Positions 1 through 5,202 of a stretch of 5,202 nt of DNA are shown piece by piece. Positions within the stretch are counted from its first letter, which is position 1. Each line of letters opens with the position of its first letter. Position numbers and translations under genes: made by a program. The notes under the pieces were generated by a model. That model did no database searches and had not been told where the DNA came from. It saw only the letters and a program-made list of their open reading frames with translations. This DNA comes from DATMER01 sp036266195 (lineage in GTDB: Bacteria > Acidobacteriota > Thermoanaerobaculia > Multivoradales > UBA5704). The DNA lies in assembly GCA_036266195.1 (NCBI GenBank), contig DATANP010000687.1:1-5202 (forward strand). The letters run 5' to 3'.

Positions 1-1039
1 CGCCCCTCCGGCGAACCTCCATGTGCTCCAGCCGCGCCGCGCCGGCGAGCGTCGGGAAGCCCTCGCCGCCGAGCGGACCGGGCGCGGACCGGCCGCCGAT
101 CAGGAGCGGCGCGCAGTCGATCCCCACCCGGTCGAAGAGACCGGCGGACGCGAAGCTCGCGTGGACCTCGCCGCCGCCCTCCACGAGCACGCTCCGCACG
201 CCCCTTCGATGCAAATCCGGGAGTACCGCGGCGGGCTCGACGACGGGCAGGCTTTCAATCGTCACCCCGCGCTCCTCCAGCGCCGCCCAGCGCTCCCGGT
301 CGGTCGTCTCAGTGTATATCAGCACCGGACCCTCGACCTGGAAGAGGCGCGCTCCGGGTGGCGTGCGCAGGCGACGGTCGAGCACGACCCTTAGGTTCGG
401 CTTGCCGGCGAGACCGAGCCGCCGGTCGAGGCGCGGGTCGTCGGCCAGCACGGTCCCGACCCCGACCAGGATCGTGTCGTGCTCCTCCCGCAGCGCCAGC
501 CCCCAACGGCGGCCGGCCGGCGACGAGATCCACTGGCTCTGGCCCGTGGCCGTGGCGATCCGGCCGTCCAGGCTCATGGCCCACTTGAGCGTCACCTCCG
601 GACGGCCGAGCACGGCCGGGACCAGGAAGCGCAGGTTCAGGCGGATGGCTTCCTGGGCCAGGATCCCATGCTCGACCTCGACTCCGGCGGCAGCGAGCCG
701 TTCGAACCCGCCGGCCGCCACCCGGTTCGGATCGCGATGGCAGGCGACCACCCGGGCGATGCCCGCGGCCAGGATCGCGTCCACGCAAGGCGGCGTGCGG
801 CCGTGATGGTTGCACGGCTCCAGGGTCACGTACATCGTGGCTCCGCGGGCCTTCTCGCCCGCGACCCGCAAGGCCTCTATCTCGGCGTGCGGACCGCCTA
901 CCTGGCGGTGCCAGCCGCGGCCGACGATCTCTCCGTCCCGCACCACGACCGCACCGACCATCGGGTTTGGCGACGTGCGGTACCGGCCGCGGGCCGCGAG
1001 CAGGAGGGCGCGCCGGAGGAGGTCAGCCGAGGAGGGCAG
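1..1039 (-). CDS. ribD: RibD, bifunctional riboflavin biosynthesis deaminase/reductase (3' end outside window)
   Basis: RibD deaminates the pyrimidine product of GTP cyclohydrolase II and then reduces its ribosyl side chain with NADPH; it is cytosolic. I translated the minus strand by hand: the frame is open from position 1039 to the window edge, giving 346 codons without a stop. The N-terminal half is a zinc cytidine-deaminase-like domain with PHAEIEA (His51, Glu53) and EPCNHHGRTPPC (Cys76, Cys85), almost the same numbering as the E. coli enzyme. The reductase half starts near residue 150 with LKWAMSLDGR, SQWISS, a VGTVLADDPRL segment and VEGGGEVHASF near residue 287. RibD is usually 360-380 residues, so only about 15-35 are missing. 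No ATG, GTG or TTG fits the start; the first in-frame ATG (959-961) would remove 26 residues including the first conserved block. The CTG at 1037-1039 has GGGAG seven bases upstream and overlaps the end of ftsY by 17 nt, implying translational coupling. The family call is secure; the start codon is inferred. Confidence 0.93.
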   Translation of the reverse strand, partial: MPSSADLLRRALLLAARGRYRTSPNPMVGAVVVRDGEIVGRGWHRQVGGPHAEIEALRVAGEKARGATMYVTLEPCNHHGRTPPCVDAILAAGIARVVACHRDPNRVAAGGFERLAAAGVEVEHGILAQEAIRLNLRFLVPAVLGRPEVTLKWAMSLDGRIATATGQSQWISSPAGRRWGLALREEHDTILVGVGTVLADDPRLDRRLGLAGKPNLRVVLDRRLRTPPGARLFQVEGPVLIYTETTDRERWAALEERGVTIESLPVVEPAAVLPDLHRRGVRSVLVEGGGEVHASFASAGLFDRVGIDCAPLLIGGRSAPGPLGGEGFPTLAGAARLEHMEVRRRG

Positions 1040-2021
1040 AGGCGAACTCCCGCGGACGGAAATCCACCAGGTCGTCGGCCTTCTCCCCCACGCCGAGATA
1101 GAGGACCGGCAGGCGCAGCTCCTTGGCGATCGCCACCACCATGCCGCCCTTGGCCGTGCCGTCGAGCTTGGCGAGGAGGACGCCGTCGATCGGCACCACC
1201 TGCTTGAAGGTCCGCGCCTGGGCGAGGGCGTTCTGGCCCGTGGTGGCGTCGAGCACGAGGATGGTCTGCTTCTGCCAGTCCGGGGCCTCGCGGTCGATCA
1301 CCCGGCGGACCTTGCTCAGCTCGGCCATCAGGTGGTCCTTGGTGTGGAGGCGCCCTGCGGTGTCGACGATCAGGTTGTCGATCCGCCGCGCCTTGGCCGC
1401 CTGGATCGCGTCGTACACCACCGCGCCCGGATCCGCCCCCTGGCTCTGGCGGATCACCTCGACGCCGAGGCGGTCGCCCCAGAGCGCGAGCTGCTCGATG
1501 GCGGCGGCCCGGAACGTGTCGCCGGCCGCGAGCATCACCCGGTTGCCCTGCTGCTGCGAGCGCTTGGTGAGCTTGGCGATCGACGTGGTCTTGCCCACGC
1601 CGTTGACCCCCACCACCAGCGTGAGCACCGGGCCCTTGCCCAGCAGGCGCGGGCGCGGAGTCTCGAAGAGGAGGTCGGCGATCTCGTCGGACAGGATCTT
1701 GCGCAGCCGGGTGGCGCTGGTGGTCTGCTCCTTGAGAGCGTTCCTGCGGACCTTCTCCACCAGGTCGAGCGAGGTCTCGACGCCCATGTCGGCGCCGATC
1801 AGGACCTCCTCCAGGTATTCGAGGGTGGATTCGTCGAGAGCCGTCTCGCCCTTCACGGCGGACGACATCTTCTCGATCATCTCGGTATGGGTCATGAAGA
1901 GGCCGCGCTTGAGCTTCCCCCAGAAGCCCGCCTGCTCCTCTTCCTGCGGCGCCCTGGTTTCGGGCGCCAGCTCCAGGATGTCGTTCTTCTTGGGTTCTTC
2001 GGCCATGGCAGGCGACATCAT
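1023..2021 (-). CDS. ftsY: FtsY, signal recognition particle receptor GTPase
   Basis: FtsY is the membrane-associated receptor that docks Ffh-bound ribosomes at the Sec translocon, with both GTPases hydrolysing GTP in the complex. The 332-residue product has a helical N domain (about residues 33-120, opening with GFWGKLKRGL) and an NG GTPase domain: P-loop GVNGVGKTT (138-146), DTFRAAA (168-174), DTAGR (220-224), AKLDGTAKGG (284-293) and the closing GVGEKADDLVDF (310-321). The G4 element reads AKLD where many FtsY proteins have TKLD. The acidic A domain of E. coli FtsY is essentially absent; only about 30 partly acidic residues precede the N domain, as in short FtsY forms. Three start codons are possible: adjacent ATGs at 2021 and 2018, and another at 2006. 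A TAGG lies just upstream and is better spaced for the second, so the N-terminus is uncertain by a few residues. It is preceded by an 83-nt gap containing a hairpin and is followed by the overlapping ribD. Confidence 0.97.
   Translation of the reverse strand: MMSPAMAEEPKKNDILELAPETRAPQEEEQAGFWGKLKRGLFMTHTEMIEKMSSAVKGETALDESTLEYLEEVLIGADMGVETSLDLVEKVRRNALKEQTTSATRLRKILSDEIADLLFETPRPRLLGKGPVLTLVVGVNGVGKTTSIAKLTKRSQQQGNRVMLAAGDTFRAAAIEQLALWGDRLGVEVIRQSQGADPGAVVYDAIQAAKARRIDNLIVDTAGRLHTKDHLMAELSKVRRVIDREAPDWQKQTILVLDATTGQNALAQARTFKQVVPIDGVLLAKLDGTAKGGMVVAIAKELRLPVLYLGVGEKADDLVDFRPREFASALLG
1046..1050 (-). promoter_or_regulatory. Shine-Dalgarno GGGAG for the ribD CTG start
   Basis: On the minus strand GGGAG lies seven bases before the CTG at 1039, a normal spacing for a ribosome binding site. 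It lies inside the last codons of ftsY. It is the main support for a CTG start, because no standard start codon is available at the expected RibD N-terminus. A GGGAG can occur by chance in GC-rich coding DNA, so this is suggestive only. Confidence 0.45.
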
Positions 2022-2052
2022 AGCCTACGAAGAAAGAGGACGGGCAGTAGCT

Positions 2053-2092
2053 CCCTCTCCCCCGGCACGGGGAGAGGGCTGGGGAGAGGGGG
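2053..2092. repeat. REP-like palindrome with an extra repeated arm
   Basis: Read on the plus strand, CCCTCTCCCC (2053-2062) and GGGGAGAGGG (2069-2078) form a perfect 10-bp inverted repeat around a 6-nt loop. A second GGGGAGAGGG follows at 2081-2090, so the first arm could pair with either copy. The element fills much of the gap between the Roadblock gene and ftsY. Short CCCTCTCC/GGAGAGGG palindromes are known to be scattered between genes in many GC-rich bacterial genomes; that this belongs to such a family is inference. On the minus-strand transcript no U-run follows the stem, so it does not look like a classic intrinsic terminator. It could act as an mRNA-stability or partial-termination element. 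Confidence 0.7.
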
Positions 2093-2104
2093 AATGGGAT
2101 CAAT

Positions 2105-2467
2105 TTACCCGAACAATTCGTGCTTGAGCTGCTCGACCGCCTCGCCCAGGCTGGCGCGGGCCTGGCCCACGAGCGCCGGGTGGCGCTGGACCAGGGCCAG
2201 GCAGTATTCGTCCGGCATGGGGGCCATGTAGATGTGCAGGCCGCGCTTCTCGATGTGGACCACCTTCAGCTTCCCCAGGCCGTTGCTCGCCAGGAGCTTC
2301 TCGAAGCGCCGGAGGTAGATCCCCAGGTAGGCGCCGACGATCCTCATGTCGTCCTGGCTGAAATCGGCGCAGACGAGGTGCACCGTCTCGCCGGTCCCGT
2401 CGAGGAAGAGGACACCCAGGGCGTCCTTGTTGCTGTTCAGCAGGTTGGTGAGGACGGTCTCGAACAT
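2105..2467 (-). CDS. Roadblock/LC7-family small protein (MglB-like)
   Basis: This is a single-domain protein of 120 residues, the usual size for a bacterial Roadblock/LC7 protein. Such proteins dimerise and often bind or activate small Ras-like GTPases, MglB acting on MglA being the best-known bacterial case. Family-like features seen here are an N-terminal helix followed by a strand and turn (LGVLFLDGTGETVHLV, residues 17-32), a central amphipathic helix (about 40-60), the strand pair KVVHIEKRGLHIYMAPM (68-84), a hydrophobic strand EYCLALV (87-93) and a C-terminal helix with ARASLGEAVEQLKHEL (103-118). There is no signal peptide or membrane segment, so it should be cytosolic. It starts 17 nt after the HD-GYP stop codon, strongly suggesting co-transcription, but no convincing Shine-Dalgarno precedes its ATG. 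No GTPase partner of the MglA type is in the window; the nearest GTPase is FtsY. The fold assignment comes from the pattern only, and the partner is unknown. Confidence 0.72.
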   Translation of the reverse strand: MFETVLTNLLNSNKDALGVLFLDGTGETVHLVCADFSQDDMRIVGAYLGIYLRRFEKLLASNGLGKLKVVHIEKRGLHIYMAPMPDEYCLALVQRHPALVGQARASLGEAVEQLKHELFG

Positions 2468-2484
2468 CCGGCCGGGATTCTACT

Positions 2485-4281
2485 CTATCGGGCGGCCGCC
2501 GCGCGCGGCGGAGCGGCCTGCGTTTCGGTGCGCGCCGGCTTCGGCCGGATCTCGCCGGCCTCGAAGGCGCGCAGGAACGCGGTCACGATCTTGGCGTCGA
2601 ACCGGCTGCCGGTGAGCTTCTTGATCGTCTCGACCGCGTACTCCAGGCTGTACGCCTGCTGGTACGGCCGGTTCGTGGTGATCGCGTCGAACGTGTCGGC
2701 CACGCCGATGATGCGGCCGAAAAGCGGGATCTGCTCGCCCTTGAGACCGTCGGGATAGCCGCGGCCGTTCCACGCCTCGTGGTGCGAGCGGATGCCGGGC
2801 ACCATCTCCTTGAGCTGCTCGATCGGCTTCATGATGTCGTAGCCGATCACCGTGTGCATCTTCATCTGCTCGAACTCTTCGGCCGTCAGCTTGCCCTCCT
2901 TGCGGAGGACCAGGTCCTCGACGCCGATCTTGCCGACGTCGTGGAGCAGCCCGCTGATCCAGACCTTGTGCTGGACCTCCTCGGGGAGCTGCATGAAGCG
3001 CGCGATCGTGCGGCTGTACATCGCGACGCGCTCGGAGTGGCCGCGGGTGTACGGGTCCTTGGCGTCGATCGCGGCCACGAACGCTCTCATGTTGCCGATG
3101 AACAGCTCGCGGTTCGCCTGCGCGGCCTGGCGGAGCTGCTGCACGTAGCGCTCGACATGGCCGCTCATCTGGTTGAAATCGTCGGCCAGGTCGGCGAACT
3201 CGAAGACCAGCCCCTTGGTGTCGAGCTGGCCGCCGAACTTGCCGGCGGCGATCTGGTGCGTGGTCTCGGCCAGCTTCTGGATCGGCTGCGAGACCCAGCG
3301 TGCCGTGAGATACGCGAAGCCGAGCGCCAGCGCCGCGAGCAGCAGCGTCGAGAGCACGGTCTGGAAGATCATCCGGTCCACGGCCGCGAACGCCTCGGAC
3401 AGCGGCTTCTGGACGACCACGCCCCAGCCGCTCGCCTCGACCGCGCTCACCTGCGCCAGGACCTCCTTGGTGCCGCTCTCGGAATCGACCTCGTACTCGC
3501 GCGTCAGGCTCACCGGCCGCTGCACGAAGAGCGGCAGCACCGAGCGCTTGAGAGCCTCCACCATGTCCGGGTCGCCGCCCTCGGACCACAGCACCTTGCC
3601 CTTGCGATCCACCAGGAACACGCCGACCTCGCTGCTCGCCTCGCTCTGCAGCACCTCCTCCAGCGGCCGGAACCGGAGCAGCGCTTCGACCACCAGCTTC
3701 TGCCCGTCGGCCCCCTTGAGCGGGATCGCCAGCACGGCCAGCGGCTCGGCGGTCTTGCCCATGTCCACGAACCGGTAGACCGGGTCGGACGAGCGCGCGC
3801 CCACGACGTCCTTGAACGCCTGGTTCAGCGCGGCGCGGGCCGGCTCGCCCAGGCTGCCCGGCGCGAGCAGCGGACCGCTGCCGCTCCCGTCCACCACCCG
3901 CAGCGCCATGAGCCCTTCGCTCTCCTTCACGAACCGCTGGAGGTGCGCGCTCACCCACGACTCGCGGAGGCGGTCGGCCAGCACCGGCGCGCCCGGAGCG
4001 ACCAGGATGCCGTTGCCCAGCTCCTTGAGCGGGCGCTGGATGGCCACCAGGTACGAGCTGACCTCCCTGGACAGCGCGCCGGCCTTGCGGATCAGGTAGT
4101 CGCGCTCGGCGTCGCGCAGCACCTCCTCGTTCTTCTGGATCAGGAGGAAGCTGCTGATCGCCAGCGGAATGATGCCGGACAGGAGAAGCGTCAGCAGAAG
4201 CGCGTGCCGCAGCTTCAGACGGCGAAGGAGGCTTCGGCGTTGCGTCGTCACGGACGAACCGGCTGCGGGAGCGCCACTCAT
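2485..4281 (-). CDS. Membrane sensor with Cache-like domain, HAMP and HD-GYP phosphodiesterase domain
   Basis: HD-GYP domains hydrolyse cyclic di-GMP, or in some members cGAMP, so this is probably an inner-membrane receptor lowering a second messenger. Residue numbers here count from a possible TTG start at 4314. A basic N-terminus leads to a membrane helix (about 37-60), then a roughly 255-residue extracytoplasmic region with Cache-like features, including VGVFLVDRKGKVLW (230-243) and the membrane-proximal GWGVVVQKP. A second membrane helix (about 316-336), a HAMP linker (about 338-392) and the HD-GYP domain (about 405-590) follow. All expected catalytic elements are present: GHSERV with His426, LLHDVGKIG with His458-Asp459 and Lys462, His487, HHEAWNGRGYP with His511-His512 and the GYP at 519-521, and GVADTFDA with Asp540. 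A short Ala/Pro-rich tail ends the protein. I prefer the ATG at 4281 (598 residues), because the TTG lies only a few bases after a TATAAT hexamer. It follows aroB and precedes the Roadblock gene by 17 nt. The ligand is unknown. Confidence 0.93.
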   Translation of the reverse strand: MSGAPAAGSSVTTQRRSLLRRLKLRHALLLTLLLSGIIPLAISSFLLIQKNEEVLRDAERDYLIRKAGALSREVSSYLVAIQRPLKELGNGILVAPGAPVLADRLRESWVSAHLQRFVKESEGLMALRVVDGSGSGPLLAPGSLGEPARAALNQAFKDVVGARSSDPVYRFVDMGKTAEPLAVLAIPLKGADGQKLVVEALLRFRPLEEVLQSEASSEVGVFLVDRKGKVLWSEGGDPDMVEALKRSVLPLFVQRPVSLTREYEVDSESGTKEVLAQVSAVEASGWGVVVQKPLSEAFAAVDRMIFQTVLSTLLLAALALGFAYLTARWVSQPIQKLAETTHQIAAGKFGGQLDTKGLVFEFADLADDFNQMSGHVERYVQQLRQAAQANRELFIGNMRAFVAAIDAKDPYTRGHSERVAMYSRTIARFMQLPEEVQHKVWISGLLHDVGKIGVEDLVLRKEGKLTAEEFEQMKMHTVIGYDIMKPIEQLKEMVPGIRSHHEAWNGRGYPDGLKGEQIPLFGRIIGVADTFDAITTNRPYQQAYSLEYAVETIKKLTGSRFDAKIVTAFLRAFEAGEIRPKPARTETQAAPPRAAAAR

Positions 4282-4307
4282 TCCTTCGGATTCAGCCTTT
4301 CGGATTC
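4280..4307 (-). repeat. 14-nt imperfect tandem duplication in the leader of the HD-GYP gene
   Basis: On the minus strand GAATCCGAAAGGCT (4307-4294) is followed directly by GAATCCGAAGGAAT (4293-4280). The first nine bases are identical, and each unit carries a purine-rich, Shine-Dalgarno-like core (AAAGG, AAGGA). The second unit runs into the ATG at 4281, leaving its AAGGA touching the start codon, while the AAAGG of the first is 14 nt away. Neither is ideally spaced, so which one serves translation is unclear. Confidence 0.5.
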
Positions 4308-4322
4308 GGAACAACCGGCTGA

Positions 4323-4328
4323 ATTATA
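4323..4328 (-). promoter_or_regulatory. Candidate -10 hexamer TATAAT upstream of the HD-GYP gene
   Basis: A perfect TATAAT on the minus strand sits in the short gap after aroB, in otherwise GC-rich DNA. Transcription would start near 4316, giving a leader of about 35 nt to the ATG at 4281. A perfect TTGACA overlaps the aroB stop (4341-4346), but only 12 nt separate the two hexamers instead of about 17, so they cannot be taken together as a standard sigma-70 promoter. No extended -10 TG is present. This may be a weak internal promoter or coincidence. Confidence 0.4.
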
Positions 4329-4342
4329 CCCGAGTTTCAATG

Positions 4343-5202
4343 TCAATCCCAGGGACTCCTCAGGAACCCCTCCAGTTCCTCCCGGACCGCCTCCATGCCG
4401 ATCCCTGAAACCATGCGCCCCTCCCCCGGGGCCGCCGGAAGGACCCAGACCAGTCCGGACTCCAGCGCCTTCTTGTCCTTCCTCATGAGAGAGATCAGCT
4501 CCTCCGGATCGACCTCGGGGAGCGGAGGCAGCCCGAACCGGGCCAGCAGAGACCGGATTCGCCCGGTCAATCCCCGGTCGAACCCCTGCCGCACCGCGAG
4601 CCGGTCCGCGAAGAGCATGCCGTAGGCCACGGCCTCGCCATGCCGGAGCCCGGCGTAGCCGCAGGCCGACTCGATCGCATGCCCGAGCGTATGGCCGTAG
4701 TTGAGCAGCCGCCTCTCGTTCTTCTCCGTCGGATCGAGCTCCACCACCCCGATCTTGGCCGCCGCCGCGCCCGCCACCACCGGCCCCAGCTCGGCCGGGT
4801 CGCCGGCCAGCAGCAGGTCCAGGCGCTCCTCCACCCGTGCCAGGAGATCCACGTCGAGGAGCGCCGCCATCTTCACCACCTCCACGAGGCCGGACCGCAG
4901 CTCCTCGCGCGGCAAGGTGGTCAGGATGGAGGTGTCGCAGACCACGAAGGCCGGATGATGGAACACGCCCACCGTGTTCTTGCCGCCGGGCAGGTCGACT
5001 CCCGTCTTGCCGCCGATCGCGGCATCCACCTGCGCCAGGAGCGTGGTCGGCACCTGGGCGAATTCGACGCCGCGCAGGAAACACCCCGCGGCGAACCCGG
5101 CCAGATCGCCAACGCTGCCGCCGCCGAACGCCAGCACCTGGCTGTCCCGCTTGCCGCCGGCCTCCAGCATCGCTTTCCACAGCCGCTCGGCCGACGGGAC
5201 CG
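4343..5202 (-). CDS. aroB: AroB, 3-dehydroquinate synthase (5' end outside window)
   Basis: AroB converts DAHP to 3-dehydroquinate, the second step of the shikimate pathway, using NAD and a divalent metal in the cytosol. The frame is open to the window edge; 285 residues are visible, and comparison with the usual 350-365 suggests about 70-80 N-terminal residues are cut off. Conserved blocks occur in the expected order: LAFGGGSVGDLAGF with the NAD-binding glycines, VPTTLLAQVDAAIGGKTGVD, GGKNTVGVFHHP, LVEVVKM carrying the metal-binding Glu, ERRLLNYGHTLGHAIE with the Arg, Asn and His residues of the active site, RHGEAVAYGM with another metal-binding His, and the C-terminal RKDKK. The GGGS-VGD block has Ser where GGGVVGD is more common, a modest variation. 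Nothing suggests one of the related cyclases (2-deoxy-scyllo-inosose or valiolone synthase), but I cannot exclude them without an alignment. The gene ends with TGA 61 nt before the HD-GYP ATG, and no terminator hairpin follows it, so read-through into the signalling genes is possible. Confidence 0.95.
   Translation of the reverse strand, partial: VPSAERLWKAMLEAGGKRDSQVLAFGGGSVGDLAGFAAGCFLRGVEFAQVPTTLLAQVDAAIGGKTGVDLPGGKNTVGVFHHPAFVVCDTSILTTLPREELRSGLVEVVKMAALLDVDLLARVEERLDLLLAGDPAELGPVVAGAAAAKIGVVELDPTEKNERRLLNYGHTLGHAIESACGYAGLRHGEAVAYGMLFADRLAVRQGFDRGLTGRIRSLLARFGLPPLPEVDPEELISLMRKDKKALESGLVWVLPAAPGEGRMVSGIGMEAVREELEGFLRSPWD

Noticed and set aside
309..815. Minus-strand open frame of 168 codons within ribD
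   Set aside because: It is one base out of register with the RibD frame, which is uninterrupted over the same region and holds the catalytic motifs.
2053..2078. Intrinsic terminator after the Roadblock gene
   Set aside because: The stem is strong, but on the minus-strand transcript it is followed by mixed sequence and not by a U-run.
898..2103. Minus-strand open frame of 401 codons overlapping ftsY
   Set aside because: It reads ftsY in the wrong frame, giving an Arg/Gly/Pro-rich product; the correct frame has all GTPase motifs.
810..2231. Plus-strand open frame of 473 codons antisense to ribD, ftsY and the Roadblock gene
   Set aside because: It spans three well-supported genes and the intergenic hairpin on the opposite strand, and its translation has no recognisable motif.
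2480..3958. Minus-strand open frame of 492 codons within the HD-GYP gene
   Set aside because: This is a wrong-frame reading of the HD-GYP coding sequence, Arg/Gly/Ala-rich and without domains.
4282..4314. TTG at 4314 as the start of the HD-GYP protein
   Set aside because: It would add 11 residues but has no ribosome binding site and lies almost at the predicted transcription start; the ATG at 4281 is more likely. Not fully excluded.
2779..4488. Plus-strand open frame of 569 codons antisense to the HD-GYP gene
   Set aside because: Its product is rich in His, Leu, Asp, Arg and Glu with no domain pattern, typical of an antisense frame of a GC-rich gene, and the opposite strand encodes a clear multi-domain protein.

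Overview
The window is GC-rich bacterial chromosomal DNA in which every supported gene lies on the minus strand. Read in the direction of transcription (high to low coordinates) the order is aroB (5' end outside the window), a membrane-anchored HD-GYP signalling protein, a small Roadblock/LC7-type protein, ftsY, and ribD (3' end outside the window). Nothing in the window is long enough and empty enough to count as a gene-free region: the gaps are 28 to 61 nt (depending on the HD-GYP start), 17 nt and 83 nt, and ftsY and ribD overlap. The long plus-strand open frames are antisense shadows of a GC-rich coding strand.

The organism cannot be fixed from five genes. The high GC content, the aroB plus HD-GYP plus Roadblock combination and the C/T-rich versus G/A-rich intergenic palindrome would fit an environmental bacterium such as Methylomirabilota/Rokubacteria, a deltaproteobacterial lineage or Acidobacteria. 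This is an inference with low certainty.

Functionally the window mixes housekeeping and signalling. AroB (3-dehydroquinate synthase) belongs to the shikimate pathway, FtsY is the signal-recognition-particle receptor GTPase, and RibD is the bifunctional deaminase/reductase of riboflavin synthesis. Between aroB and ftsY sits a two-gene signalling cassette: a two-pass membrane protein with a periplasmic Cache-like sensor, a HAMP linker and an apparently intact HD-GYP cyclic-di-GMP phosphodiesterase domain, followed 17 nt later by a single-domain Roadblock protein of the class that includes MglB-type GTPase partners. A perfect TATAAT hexamer and a 14-nt duplication that carries two Shine-Dalgarno-like elements lie just ahead of the HD-GYP gene, so this cassette may have its own promoter.

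The most useful observations are: (1) the HD-GYP/Roadblock pairing; (2) ribD, whose only plausible start is a CTG codon with a well-placed GGGAG, overlapping the end of ftsY; (3) a REP-like hairpin with a third, competing arm between the Roadblock gene and ftsY; (4) the duplicated leader element of the HD-GYP gene. No clear mobile element, CRISPR array, tRNA or rRNA was seen, and I found no strong evidence for an entirely new system.
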